Below are positions 21,564 through 30,303 of a DNA stretch of 64,000 nucleotides, piece by piece (position 1 is the stretch's first letter; the number at the start of each line of letters is the position of its first letter). Origin of the DNA: Streptomyces hyaluromycini. Its GTDB lineage: Bacteria > Actinomycetota > Actinomycetes > Streptomycetales > Streptomycetaceae. Under the pieces are notes generated by a model. It saw only the letters and a program-made list of their open reading frames with translations, had not been told where the DNA came from and ran no database searches. The stretch is from assembly GCF_002217755.1 (NCBI RefSeq), contig NZ_BCFL01000034.1, positions 118,060 to 182,059 of the forward strand, written 5' to 3'. The translations under genes were made by a program, and so were the position numbers.

Positions 21564-22232
21564 TCAGTCGTCGTCGCCGAGGACGGGCTCCGGGAGGGTG
21601 CCGGCGTTGTGCTCCAGGAGCCGCCAGCCGCGGGCGCCTTCGCCGAGCACGGACCAGCAGCAGTTGGTGAGACCGCCGAGGCTCTCCCAGTGCTGGGACT
21701 CCAGGCCGAGGAGGCGGCCGATGGTGGTGCGGATGGTGCCGCCGTGGCTGACCACCACGAGGGTGCCGTCCTCGGGGAGCTTATCGGCGTGCCGGAGCAC
21801 GACGGGGGCGGCCCGGTCGGCGACCTCGGTCTCCAGCTCGCCGCCGCCGCGGCGGACCGGCTCGCCGCGCTTCCAGGCGGCGTACTCGTCGCCGTGGCGG
21901 GCGATGATCTCCTCGTGGGTGAGGCCCTGCCAGACGCCCGCGTACGTCTCCCGCAGTCCCTCGTCGCGGATCACGTCGAGGCCGGTGAGGGCGGCGAGCT
22001 GGGCGGCCGTGTCGGCGGCCCGTCGCAGGTCGGAGGAGACGATCGTGTCCGGGCCGAGGGAGGCGAGCAGACGGGCCGCGCGGCGGGCCTGGCCGACGCC
22101 GGTCTCGGTGAGTTCGACGTCGGTGGAGCCCTGGAAGCGGCGCTCCACGTTCCAGGCGGTCTGGCCGTGCCGCCACAGGATGACGCGGCGGCCGCGGCCT
22201 TTGCGGTCGGTCACCTCGGCCGTGGCGCTCAT
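21564..22232 (-). CDS. Histidine phosphatase superfamily protein (phosphoglycerate-mutase-like)
   Basis: A 222-residue cytoplasmic phosphatase. The phosphohistidine motif WRHGQTAWN lies near residue 22, the SSDLRRAADTA motif follows, and the second catalytic His is in VVVSHGGTIRTTIG. The size suits a cofactor-independent-looking phosphatase rather than a glycolytic mutase. The ATG overlaps the rsfS stop (ATGA), so the two are translationally coupled; the longer upstream reading lies inside rsfS. The substrate is unknown. The rsfS-phosphatase pairing is a standard actinobacterial arrangement. Confidence 0.9.
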   Translation of the reverse strand: MSATAEVTDRKGRGRRVILWRHGQTAWNVERRFQGSTDVELTETGVGQARRAARLLASLGPDTIVSSDLRRAADTAAQLAALTGLDVIRDEGLRETYAGVWQGLTHEEIIARHGDEYAAWKRGEPVRRGGGELETEVADRAAPVVLRHADKLPEDGTLVVVSHGGTIRTTIGRLLGLESQHWESLGGLTNCCWSVLGEGARGWRLLEHNAGTLPEPVLGDDD

Positions 22233-22675
22233 CGCCACTCCCCGCCCGGCTCGCCGGTGTCCTCGGCTGCCTGCAGCTGGGCGTGCTCCGCCGCCTTGCC
22301 GCGGGTGGCCTTGGCGTCGGCCGGCAGCTCGATCTCGGGGCAGTCCTTCCACAGCCGCTCCAGGGCGTAGAAGACGCGCTCCTCGCTGTGCTGGACGTGG
22401 ACGACGATGTCGACGTAGTCGAGCAGGATCCAGCGGGCTTCGCGGTCGCCCTCGCGGCGCACCGGCTTGACGCCGAGTTCCTTCTGAAGGCGCTCCTCGA
22501 TCTCGTCGACGATCGACTTGACCTGGCGGTCGTTGGGTGCGGAGGCCAGCAGGAAGGCGTCCGTGATCGACAGGACGTCGCTGACGTCGTAGGCGATGAC
22601 GTCGTGGGCGAGCTTGTCGGCAGCCGCCTGGGCTGCGGCGGAGATGAGCTCGAGGGAACGGTCGGTTGCGGTCAC
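22229..22675 (-). CDS. rsfS: Ribosomal silencing factor RsfS
   Basis: Binds L14 of the 50S subunit and blocks subunit joining when nutrients are low. It has 148 residues from GTG 22675 (MTATDRSLELISAAAQAA). The RsfS core motifs are visible: AYDVSDVLSITDAFLLASA, NDRQVKSIVDEIEERL, ARWILLDYVDIVVHV and FYALERLWKDCPEI. The C-terminal tail is Ala/Glu-rich. It lies downstream of nadD and the LCP gene, the usual nadD-rsfS linkage with one gene inserted. Confidence 0.95.
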   Translation of the reverse strand: MTATDRSLELISAAAQAAADKLAHDVIAYDVSDVLSITDAFLLASAPNDRQVKSIVDEIEERLQKELGVKPVRREGDREARWILLDYVDIVVHVQHSEERVFYALERLWKDCPEIELPADAKATRGKAAEHAQLQAAEDTGEPGGEWR

Positions 22676-22778
22676 TGCGTGGCTTTCCGTCGGCGGTCGT
22701 TTGACACCAAGGGTCTCACGGACCGCCGGGCGCACCCCACGCGATTACCGCGTCACGTGGGGTGCGACGGGCCGCCGC

Positions 22779-24494
22779 TCAGGAGGAGGACGGCTTGTAG
22801 TCCTGGCCGAGGACGACCGAGACGTCGGCGCCCGAGCCGACCGTGCCCTTCTGGACGGCGCCGGTGCCGAGGCCGAGGGTCTTGGCGACCTCGGTGGCGT
22901 TCTCCTTGTCGGCGGCATCCGAGTACAGCACCTTGGACGTGGCCTGGGTGCTGGAGGCCGTACCGCCTTCCAGGAAGGTGTAGCCGCCGTTGACGAGGAC
23001 CACGCGGGCCTTCTCGGTGTCGTCCTTGACGCCGGTGGCGTTCTGGACGGAGACACGGATCGCGGAGCCGGCCGAGGGGCTCTTGGCGGTGCCGCCGAGG
23101 ATGTCCTTGACGACGCTGGAGCTGGTCTCGGCGCTGAGGGTGCCGTCGCTCTGCACGGGCAGCAGGGCGGTCTTGTAGTCGCCGTCCTTGGCGAGGTCGG
23201 CGAGTTTGGCGAGGAAGGTGCCGAGGTCCTTGTCGGTGAGGGAGGGGTCGAGGATCTGCGCGAGGGTCTGCACGGTGGTCGTCGCGGCGGAGGAGTCGGA
23301 GGACATCTTGCGCAGGACACCCTGCATGACCTGGCCGAACCGCTCCAGCTGGGCGTTCTGGGCCTCGCCGGAGGCGCGGTAGGTGGCGTAGGCGACGGCG
23401 GCCTTGCCGCTGAGGGTCTGGTCCTTGCCCTGGTGGACCAGGGGTGCCTCGCCCTTCTTCTTGGCGTCCGGGTCGGGGACGTCGGCGTTGGTGTCGATGT
23501 CGATGTTGCCGACGAGTTCGACGAGGTTCTGCAGGTAGGGGGTGTCGAGGCGCCAGGTGCCCTCGATGCTGGTGCCGAGGACGGTGTCGAGCTGGTCGCG
23601 GGTGCCGGAGGAGCCGTCGTCGTCGACGGACTTGGCGAGGGTCGTGGTGGTGCCGTCGTCGTCGGTGAGGGCGAGCGAGTTGGGCAGCAGGACGGTGCTG
23701 CCCTGCTTCGTGGTGGTGTTGTCGACGAGCAGCACGCTCGACGTGCCGCCACCGCCGGTGTTGTGCAGGTGGACGACGATCACGTCGCGTTTCTGGGCGG
23801 CCGCGGAGGTCGTCGTACCGCCCTTGGTGCCGGAGGAGGACGCGCCGGGGAGTTTTCCGGCGTACCAGAGGTAGCCGACGCCGCCGACGGCGACCAGGAC
23901 GAGGACGACGACCAGGGCGATCATCCGGCTGCGGGCGCGGCGCTTGGCCTCCTCGCGGCGCTCGGTGCGGTTCTCGGTGAAGTTGAGCCAGTCGATGACG
24001 TCCTCGGAGTCACCGTCCGGCTGCTCGACGAATGCGAACTGCCCGGTGTGGTAGTCCCGTTCGTCGTCGGCCTGGCGGGGTTCGGCGGGTTCCCGGACCG
24101 GTCCGGCCTGCTGCGGGATGTGTGCGGTCTGCTCGGCGACCCGGGGCTGCCGGCCGCTGGCGGCCGCCTGCCCGTAGGGGTCGTAGGCGGTCTGGCCGCC
24201 GGTGCCGTACGGGTCGTACCCGGGCGCGGGCGGCATGGACGGCTGTTGTCCGGTGTCGTAGACGGACGCCTGCTGCCCGGTGTCGTAGGACGGCGCGGCC
24301 TGCTGCCCGCCCCCGGCGTAGGGGTCGTAACCGTAGCCCTGGCTCTGCCCCTGCCCCTGCCCCTGACTCGCGTACGGGTCGTACGTCTGCTGCTGTTGCG
24401 CCGGGATCTGGCGGTACACCGGCTGTCCGTACTCGTCGTAGCCGACGAGTTCGTACTGGTCGCTTCCGTAGCCCGCGTCGTATCGGTCGTTCAC
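22779..24494 (-). CDS. LytR-CpsA-Psr family protein, PdtA-like
   Basis: A 571-residue protein from GTG 24494 (MNDRYDAGYGSDQYE). The first ~185 residues are a disordered Tyr/Gln/Gly/Pro-rich region. One membrane helix follows (MIALVVVLVLVAVGGVGYLW), then an extracellular LCP domain with LLVDNTTTKQGSTVLLP and KAAVAYATYRASGEA, and a C-terminal LytR_C domain (AIRVSVQNATGVKDD). LCP proteins transfer wall polymers to peptidoglycan. The usual PRD and Arg cluster are poorly conserved here. From memory, the equivalent S. coelicolor gene is SCO2578 (pdtA), needed for spore-wall polydiglycosylphosphate transfer. Confidence 0.85.
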   Translation of the reverse strand: MNDRYDAGYGSDQYELVGYDEYGQPVYRQIPAQQQQTYDPYASQGQGQGQSQGYGYDPYAGGGQQAAPSYDTGQQASVYDTGQQPSMPPAPGYDPYGTGGQTAYDPYGQAAASGRQPRVAEQTAHIPQQAGPVREPAEPRQADDERDYHTGQFAFVEQPDGDSEDVIDWLNFTENRTERREEAKRRARSRMIALVVVLVLVAVGGVGYLWYAGKLPGASSSGTKGGTTTSAAAQKRDVIVVHLHNTGGGGTSSVLLVDNTTTKQGSTVLLPNSLALTDDDGTTTTLAKSVDDDGSSGTRDQLDTVLGTSIEGTWRLDTPYLQNLVELVGNIDIDTNADVPDPDAKKKGEAPLVHQGKDQTLSGKAAVAYATYRASGEAQNAQLERFGQVMQGVLRKMSSDSSAATTTVQTLAQILDPSLTDKDLGTFLAKLADLAKDGDYKTALLPVQSDGTLSAETSSSVVKDILGGTAKSPSAGSAIRVSVQNATGVKDDTEKARVVLVNGGYTFLEGGTASSTQATSKVLYSDAADKENATEVAKTLGLGTGAVQKGTVGSGADVSVVLGQDYKPSSS

Positions 24495-24510
24495 CGGTGC
24501 CCCTCTCGGC

Positions 24511-25179
24511 TCACTCGCCGCGGTACAGGTCGCGCTTGTCGATGTAGCGCACGACTCCGTCCGGCACCATGTACCAGATGGGGTCGCCCTTGGCGACTCT
24601 CGCACGGCAGTCTGTGGAGGAGATGGCGAGCGCGGGAACCTCCACCAGCGAGACGCCGCCCTCGGGGAGACCGCGGTCGGTCAGATGGTGGCCGGGCCGG
24701 GTGCAGCCGATGAAGTGGGCCAGGGAGAAGAGTTCCTCGGAGTCCCGCCAGGTGAGGATCTGGCCCAGCGCGTCGGCGCCGGTGATGAAGAACAGGTCGG
24801 TGTCGGGGTTGAGGGCGCGCAGGTCACGCAGGGTGTCGACGGTGTAGGTGGGGCCGCCGCGGTCGATGTCGATGCGGCTGACGGAGAACTGCGGGTTCTC
24901 CGCGGTCGCGATGACCGTCATCAGGTAGCGGTCCTCGGCCGGTGAGACGGCGCGGGAGGTCTTCTGCCACGGCTGCCCGGTGGGCACGAAGACCACCTCG
25001 TCGAGGTGGAACTGGGCGGCGACCTCGCTGGCCGCCACGAGGTGACCGTGGTGGATCGGGTCGAACGTTCCGCCCATGACGCCGAGGCGGCGTTTGCCGG
25101 TGTGCCCGGGGCCCGCCGGCGTGTACCGCGGGGTCGTCACCATGTCGTCGGCCTCGTCATTCACCGGACCGGTAGGCAT
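24511..25179 (-). CDS. nadD: Nicotinate-nucleotide adenylyltransferase
   Basis: Forms deamido-NAD from nicotinate mononucleotide and ATP, a late step of NAD synthesis. The core begins at LGVMGGTFDPIHHGHLV with the nucleotidyltransferase GxFDPxHxGH signature. DEVVFVPTGQPWQK, YTVDTLRDLRA, FITGADAL and the C-terminal ISSTDCRAR motif follow. The start at ATG 25179 has GGGAG upstream; an in-frame ATG at 25194 is also possible. About 30 N-terminal residues are an extra extension ahead of the family core. It lies 16 bases upstream of the LCP gene. Confidence 0.94.
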   Translation of the reverse strand: MPTGPVNDEADDMVTTPRYTPAGPGHTGKRRLGVMGGTFDPIHHGHLVAASEVAAQFHLDEVVFVPTGQPWQKTSRAVSPAEDRYLMTVIATAENPQFSVSRIDIDRGGPTYTVDTLRDLRALNPDTDLFFITGADALGQILTWRDSEELFSLAHFIGCTRPGHHLTDRGLPEGGVSLVEVPALAISSTDCRARVAKGDPIWYMVPDGVVRYIDKRDLYRGE

Positions 25180-25278
25180 GTCCTGCTCTCCCATGCGTGC
25201 AGACCCTACCGGCCCGGCCCGTGGGCCCCGCCCGGAGGACCGGAGGACCGGGGACCGGTGCCGGGCTGGGCGTCCGGC

Positions 25279-25446
25279 TCAGCGGTCGCGGTTGAAACGG
25301 GTGGTGATCCACAGCAGGAGCAGCAGGATGACGAAGGCGCTGCCGCCGGTGACGGCCGGGTTGAGGCTGTTGTGGTTGCCGCCGTGCTCCTCGCCCTCGG
25401 CGGCGAGGGTGACCAACTGGGCAGCGGCGCTGTGAAGATTCATCAT
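25279..25446 (-). CDS. 55-residue single-pass membrane protein
   Basis: A short ORF found by reading the minus strand upstream of nadD. It has 55 residues, starting at ATG 25446 (or the adjacent ATG 25443). The N-terminal half is hydrophilic with HSAAAQLVTLAAEGEEHGG. A membrane helix follows (AVTGGSAFVILLLLLWITTR) with the basic tail FNRDR. The length between start and stop, the codon bias and the neighbour with the same plan support it, although the ribosome binding site is weak. Function unknown. Confidence 0.65.
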   Translation of the reverse strand: MMNLHSAAAQLVTLAAEGEEHGGNHNSLNPAVTGGSAFVILLLLLWITTRFNRDR

Positions 25447-25637
25447 CTGCGGCAGGACCTATCGCGTGTGGACGGGATAAAGATGTCGGCTCATCGTAAG
25501 CGTGCGGCCCCGCGGCGATCACGCCGACTCCTCCGTTGGGCCGACGCCTGAGCGCCGCCCGGCCGACGCCGGGTGCGGCTCCTGCGTTCTCCGGAGTTCT
25601 CGTGCGTCACAGCGGACGGGGGAACGATCCCGGCGGC

Positions 25638-25799
25638 TCAGTCGTCCTTCTGTTTGTACCCGCGCAGCAGGAACCAGGCGGTCAGTGCGCAGCCGACGAA
25701 CATGACGACGATGACGACCCGGAGCAGGTCGCCCGAGCTCTGGTGCTGGGCGGCACTCGCGGCCTGGGTGAGCCAGGCGGCCGGGGGGTGGTGCTCCAT
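25638..25799 (-). CDS. 53-residue single-pass membrane protein
   Basis: A short ORF with ATG at 25799 and GGAG about 9 bases upstream, giving 53 residues. The order is MEHHPPAAWLTQAASAAQHQ, one membrane helix (LLRVVIVVMFVGCALTAWFL) and a charged tail LRGYKQKDD. It lies 191 bases upstream of the 55-residue gene with the same topology, and the two may form a small membrane operon. It is divergent from the M48 peptidase gene. No function is known to me. Confidence 0.7.
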   Translation of the reverse strand: MEHHPPAAWLTQAASAAQHQSSGDLLRVVIVVMFVGCALTAWFLLRGYKQKDD

Positions 25800-25899
25800 G
25801 AGGACTCCTTCGGCTGTACTGCCCGTCCACGGTATCTCCGCCTAGGCTGGGCCCTGCTTCGGGGGCACACAGTGGGCACTCACGCACCTGGGGGATGAC

Positions 25900-27000
25900 A
25901 TGTCCGACGACGGCCACGAGCAGAACGGGCACGAGCGTGTGCCGAGCAGGCAGCGCAGGCGGTTCCCGGGGATCTCCTCGCGTGCGTACGAGCATCCGGC
26001 GGACCGTTCGGCGCTGGTGGCGCTGCGCAGGCTGAGCGGCTTCGACACGGTCTTCAAGGCGCTCAGCGGGCTGCTTCCGGAGCGGAGCCTCAGGCTGCTG
26101 TTCCTGTCCGACTCGGTCCGGGTCTCCGACCAGCAGTTCGCACACCTGAACGACATGCTGCGGGACGCCTGTTACATCCTGGACCTGGAGAAGGTCCCGC
26201 CGATGTACGTGACGCAGGATCCGCAGCCGAACGCGATGTGCATCGGCCTGGACGAGCCGATCATCGTGGTGACCACGGGACTGGTGGAACTCCTCGACGA
26301 GGAGGAGATGCGGGCGGTCGTCGGCCACGAGGTGGGGCACGCGCTGTCCGGGCATTCGGTGTACCGCACGATTCTGCTGTTCCTGACGAACCTGGCACTG
26401 AAGGTCGCCTGGATCCCGCTGGGTAACCTCGCCATCCTGGCGATCGTGACGGCCCTGCGGGAGTGGTTCCGCAAGTCGGAGCTGTCCGCCGACCGGGCCG
26501 GGCTGCTGGTGGGCCAGGATCTGCGGGCCTCGATGCGCGGGCTGATGAAGATAGCGGGCGGCAACCACCTGCACGAGATGAACGTGGACGCGTTCCTCAA
26601 GCAGGCCGAGGAGTACGAGGCGGGCGGCGACCTGCGCGACTCCGTGCTGAAGATCCTGAACGTGCTGCCGCGCTCGCACCCCTTCACCACGGTCCGCGCG
26701 GCCGAGCTGAAGAAGTGGGCCGAGTCCCGCGACCACCAGCGGATCTTGGACGGTCACTACCCGCGGCGCGCCGAGGACAAGGACACCTCGGTCGGCGACT
26801 CGTTCAAGGAGTCCGCGGCGAGCTACGCCGACGATGTGAAGAGCTCCAAGGATCCGCTGATGAAGCTGGTCACGGACATCGCGGGCGGGGCGGGAGGCCT
26901 GGGTGGCCGGGTGAAGCGCGGCTTCGACGGGTTCACCAGCGCGCCGCCTCCGAAGGGCGCGCCGCCGCAGGACACTCCCCCGCAGGGCGACGAGGCGTAG
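25900..27000 (+). CDS. M48-family zinc metallopeptidase
   Basis: A 366-residue metalloprotease. The zinc site HEVGH is at residues 143-147, and the third ligand Glu194 is in KSELSADRAG, as in the HtpX/Ste24 family. A hydrophobic segment between them (ILLFLTNLALKVAWIPLGNLA) probably embeds it in the membrane. The C-terminus is charged, then Pro-rich. The start ATG 25900 has GGGGGAT just upstream. Members degrade misfolded or unassembled membrane proteins, though the target here is unknown. A short region past the stop has no gene. Confidence 0.9.
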   Translation: MSDDGHEQNGHERVPSRQRRRFPGISSRAYEHPADRSALVALRRLSGFDTVFKALSGLLPERSLRLLFLSDSVRVSDQQFAHLNDMLRDACYILDLEKVPPMYVTQDPQPNAMCIGLDEPIIVVTTGLVELLDEEEMRAVVGHEVGHALSGHSVYRTILLFLTNLALKVAWIPLGNLAILAIVTALREWFRKSELSADRAGLLVGQDLRASMRGLMKIAGGNHLHEMNVDAFLKQAEEYEAGGDLRDSVLKILNVLPRSHPFTTVRAAELKKWAESRDHQRILDGHYPRRAEDKDTSVGDSFKESAASYADDVKSSKDPLMKLVTDIAGGAGGLGGRVKRGFDGFTSAPPPKGAPPQDTPPQGDEA

Positions 27001-27067
27001 CGGACCCCGGACCCGAGACCCGGACCCGGGTCCGTGCCGGGCTCGCCGGGACCCGCGGTCCGGTTGC

Positions 27068-28138
27068 TCAGACCTTCGGCTCGGCCTCGGCGGCCAGCGT
27101 CCCGCACAGGGCGGTGGCGCCGTCCGTGGCGAACGGGTTCGTGCCCGCCGGGCCGCCCGCCCTGGCCGTCTGGCCGGCCAGGAGGGGGTGCAGGTGGTCG
27201 GCGGAGTCCTCGGCGCAGGACAGGGGGCCCGCCTGGACGTAGGAGACGACCAGCTGTGCCTGGTGCAGGCGCAGGTCGTCGCGGTCGAAGCGGAAGGTCA
27301 GCTGGCGGCGGACGGTGAACAGGGAGACCTGGGCGCCGGCCGGGGCGCCGGTGGGGCGCAGCGCGTAGACGAAGGTGTGGTCGGCGGTGACCTCGAGGGT
27401 GGCCGGGTCGGTCTCGGTGGCCTGCAGGTTGCCCTGGACGCGGATCCTCGGGTCGGCGAGTTCGGCGCGGGTGGGGTCGAAGCGGACCAGCCATCCGGTG
27501 GGGGCGTGCCGGCCGTCCGCCGTGGGGTGGTCGACGCTCTGGTCGAACTGGTCGAGCTGACCGGGGTCGAGCAGCGCCCGCGCGGGCCGCACCTGGCTGC
27601 TGTCGAGGACCTCGGGGTAGAGCGAGGAGCGGACGAGGTAGTCCTTGGCCGTGGTCAGGGCGGCGACCACCTGACTGTCGGAGAAGTGCGCGGTGCTCCG
27701 GGCGGCCGGCAGCGGTATCCCCTCGGCGCCGACCTCGTACAGCGCGGCGGGGCTGTGCGCGAACAGGGTCTCGGCGTCGGCGCCGCCGGGCACCTTGCCC
27801 TGGGGGGAGAGCGGGATGACGGTCATCCGCAGGGGTTCGACGGGCTGCTGGGCCTCGTCGGTGCCGTAGGGGTGGCGGACGCCCATGTAGATCGCGGTGC
27901 CGAAGGCGACGAGGATCAGGACCACGAGGATCACGGCCTGCCGGGTGAGGCCCCGGCGCAGGGGCGGCCGACGGCGTACGGCGGGCGCGTGGTCGGTCAT
28001 GCGTTCGCGTGCGGAGGACTCCTGGAGGCGAGCAGCGCGAACAAACGATTCGTCGAAGACGACGGATCGGTACTCGTCCTCTCCACCCACGGGGCCGCCC
28101 TCGGGTGTCCCCTCAGGTGGGTCTCCTGGCCCGCCCAT
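27068..28138 (-). CDS. Membrane-anchored hypothetical protein with VVFDESFV motif
   Basis: A 356-residue protein from ATG 28138. A Gly/Pro-rich N-terminus is followed by DEYRSVVFDESFVRAARLQE and one membrane helix (AVILVVLILVAFGTAIYMGV). An outside domain of about 260 residues follows, without recognisable catalytic motif and with two cysteines near the C-terminus (LSCAEDSAD and ALCGTLAA). It is the second of two leftward genes sharing the VVFDE-A/S-FV motif. By synteny I believe these match SCO2583/SCO2584-type genes of S. coelicolor, whose exact role I cannot confirm. Confidence 0.78.
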   Translation of the reverse strand: MGGPGDPPEGTPEGGPVGGEDEYRSVVFDESFVRAARLQESSARERMTDHAPAVRRRPPLRRGLTRQAVILVVLILVAFGTAIYMGVRHPYGTDEAQQPVEPLRMTVIPLSPQGKVPGGADAETLFAHSPAALYEVGAEGIPLPAARSTAHFSDSQVVAALTTAKDYLVRSSLYPEVLDSSQVRPARALLDPGQLDQFDQSVDHPTADGRHAPTGWLVRFDPTRAELADPRIRVQGNLQATETDPATLEVTADHTFVYALRPTGAPAGAQVSLFTVRRQLTFRFDRDDLRLHQAQLVVSYVQAGPLSCAEDSADHLHPLLAGQTARAGGPAGTNPFATDGATALCGTLAAEAEPKV

Positions 28139-28238
28139 ACCTTCAGAGTAGGTCTCGGGAGCCTCAGGTAAACGCGCTGCTACACGACAACTTCTGACAG
28201 GTTCTCACCAGGAGTGCCACCAGGGCGACCGCGGCCGC

Positions 28239-28817
28239 TCAGGGGGTGCGGGGGACCGCGGAGGCCGCCGGCTTGGCGGGTTGGGAGTAGTCGGCGGACA
28301 CGGAGGGTGCCGCCGCGGTGCCCTGTTCCTGGCCGGTGGAGGGTGGCCTGGGCACCTGGTCGCGGCTGCCGCCCGAGGAGGCGCTGCGGTAGACCGCGGC
28401 GAAGGCGAGCGCGACCATGCCGATGCCCATGACGAGGGCGAGCACCCAGGCGACGGGACGGTGCCAGCGGACGTGTCTGCCGTACGTCCCGGCAGTGCCG
28501 TACCGGTCTTCGAGTGCGTCGGTGTCGTCCAGGTCGTCGAGTTCGCCGCCGAGATCGGTGCCGTCCGGGCTGTAGCGGTCGTCGTAGCGCTCGCCTCTGG
28601 CGTGGGCGCGGCGGGCCTCGGCCTCGGAGGCCTCGGCTCTGGCCTGGGCGGCGGCCAGGAGGCGTTCGACAGCGGTCGGCTCGTGGACCACGGCCGCCTT
28701 CACGAAGGCCTCGTCGAAGACCACGGTGTCGAATTCTTCGTCCGACATTCCGTGGTCATGGTCGTCGTCGGGCTCCCAGCCGTCAGGGAACGGCGTGCCC
28801 CCCACGTCCTCCGGCAC
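28239..28817 (-). CDS. Membrane protein with VVFDEAFV motif
   Basis: From GTG 28817 the product is about 192 residues. An acidic N-terminus carries EEFDTVVFDEAFVKAAVVHE. A helical Ala/Glu/Arg-rich section follows, then one membrane helix (PVAWVLALVMGIGMVALAFAA) and a short Pro/Ser-rich outer tail. Alternative starts are TTG 28844 and ATG 28748. The motif repeats that of the downstream neighbour in the same position relative to the membrane helix. It is 100 bases upstream of that gene, likely the same operon. Function unknown. Confidence 0.7.
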   Translation of the reverse strand: MPEDVGGTPFPDGWEPDDDHDHGMSDEEFDTVVFDEAFVKAAVVHEPTAVERLLAAAQARAEASEAEARRAHARGERYDDRYSPDGTDLGGELDDLDDTDALEDRYGTAGTYGRHVRWHRPVAWVLALVMGIGMVALAFAAVYRSASSGGSRDQVPRPPSTGQEQGTAAAPSVSADYSQPAKPAASAVPRTP

Positions 28818-28966
28818 GGATCCAGAGTAGACCTGGGGGGTCAATTTGGGCAGACGGTATGGAAATTCATAGGTCCGGTGAGACGCCTCTCACGCCGGCC
28901 CCGGGGCCCGTACGCCCTTCCGCGCGCCCGTCGGCACGTGCCACGCCGTTCCGTGCGCACGCGCGC

Positions 28967-29014
28967 CGTACACCCGTACACCCGTACAGACGTGCGGGCG
29001 TACAGACATACGGG
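28967..29014. repeat. Degenerate 8-bp tandem repeat
   Basis: Two perfect copies of CGTACACC, then CGTACAGA, CGTGCGGG, CGTACAGA and CATACGGG, all in 8-bp phase, lie directly downstream of the proA stop. They may be a hypervariable spacer. No gene is present. Confidence 0.55.
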
Positions 29015-29016
29015 CG

Positions 29017-30303
29017 TCAGCGGCGGATGTGGCCGTCGCCCGTGACGATGTACTTGGTGCTGGTCAGCTCCGGCAGGCCCATGGGGCCGCGGGCGTGCAG
29101 CTTCTGGGTGGAGATGCCGATCTCGGCGCCGAAGCCGAACTGGCCGCCGTCGGTGAAGCGGGTGGAGGCGTTCACGGCGACGGTGGTGGAGTCGACCAGC
29201 TGGGTGAAGCGGCGGGCGGCCTGCTGGGAGGTGGTGACGATCGCCTCGGTGTGCCCGGAGGTCCACAGCCGGATGTGCTCGACGGCCCGGTCGAGGGAGT
29301 CGACGACCGCGGCGGCGATGTCGTACGACAGGTACTCGGTCTCCCAGTCCTCCGGGACCGCCTCGACGACGGTCGCCTTGGAGTCCTTGGCGTAGGCGAG
29401 GACGCGTTCGTCGGCGTGCACGGTGACGCCGGCCTCGGCGAGGGCGTCGAGGGCGCGCGGCAGGAACTCGGGGGCGATGTCCTGGTGGACGAGGAGGGTC
29501 TCGGCGGCGTTGCAGACGCTGACCCGCTGCGCCTTGGAGTTGATGAGGATGTCGATGGCCATGTCGATGTCGGCGTGGGCGTCGACGTAGACGTGGCAGT
29601 TGCCGGTGCCGGTCTCGATGACCGGGACCTTGGACTCCATGACGACGGTCTGGATGAGGGAGGCACCGCCGCGCGGGATGAGGACGTCGACGAGACCGCG
29701 GGCGCGCATCAGCTCGTGGACGGACTCGCGGCCCTCGCCGGGCACCAGCTGGACGGCGTCGGCGGGCAGTCCGGCACCGCCGACGGCGTCACGCAGGACG
29801 CGGACGAGGGCGGTGTTGGACTCGTAGGCGGAGGCGGAGCCGCGCAGCAGGACCGCGTTGCCGGACTTCAGGCAGAGGGCGGCGGCGTCGACGGTGACGT
29901 TCGGGCGCGCCTCGTAGATGATGCCGACGACGCCGAGCGGGACGCGGACCTGGCGCAGGTCGATGCCGTTGGGGAGGGTCGAGCCGCGGACGACCTCACC
30001 GACCGGGTCGGGCAGCTTCGCCACGTCGCGGACGTCGGAGGCGATGGCGCGGACCCGCTCCGGGGTGAGGGTGAGGCGGTCGATGATCGCCTCGCTGGTG
30101 CCGTTCTCGCGGGCCTTGGCGATGTCCTTGGCGTTGGCCTCGACGATCTCGCTGGTACGGACCTCCAGGGCGTCCGCGACGGCGAGCAGCGCGTCGTCCT
30201 TCACGGCCCGCGGCAGCGGCGCGAGGTCGGCGGCGGCGGCCTTGGCGCGGTAGGCGGCCTGGGTGACCGGGGACATGGCGTCGTACGGCGAGAGCGTGGT
30301 CAT
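29017..30303 (-). CDS. proA: Gamma-glutamyl phosphate reductase
   Basis: The second step of proline synthesis, reducing glutamyl-5-phosphate to the semialdehyde with NADPH. The ATG at 30303 gives 428 residues, the normal length. The aldehyde-dehydrogenase-type fold is seen in VIYEARPNVTVDAAALCLKSG, VLIPRGGASLIQTV, the catalytic-cysteine region KAQRVSVCNAAETLLVH, and STTVAVNASTRFTDGGQFGFGAE. It is upstream of the VVFDE genes and downstream of proB with one small gene between. Confidence 0.97.
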   Translation of the reverse strand: MTTLSPYDAMSPVTQAAYRAKAAAADLAPLPRAVKDDALLAVADALEVRTSEIVEANAKDIAKARENGTSEAIIDRLTLTPERVRAIASDVRDVAKLPDPVGEVVRGSTLPNGIDLRQVRVPLGVVGIIYEARPNVTVDAAALCLKSGNAVLLRGSASAYESNTALVRVLRDAVGGAGLPADAVQLVPGEGRESVHELMRARGLVDVLIPRGGASLIQTVVMESKVPVIETGTGNCHVYVDAHADIDMAIDILINSKAQRVSVCNAAETLLVHQDIAPEFLPRALDALAEAGVTVHADERVLAYAKDSKATVVEAVPEDWETEYLSYDIAAAVVDSLDRAVEHIRLWTSGHTEAIVTTSQQAARRFTQLVDSTTVAVNASTRFTDGGQFGFGAEIGISTQKLHARGPMGLPELTSTKYIVTGDGHIRR

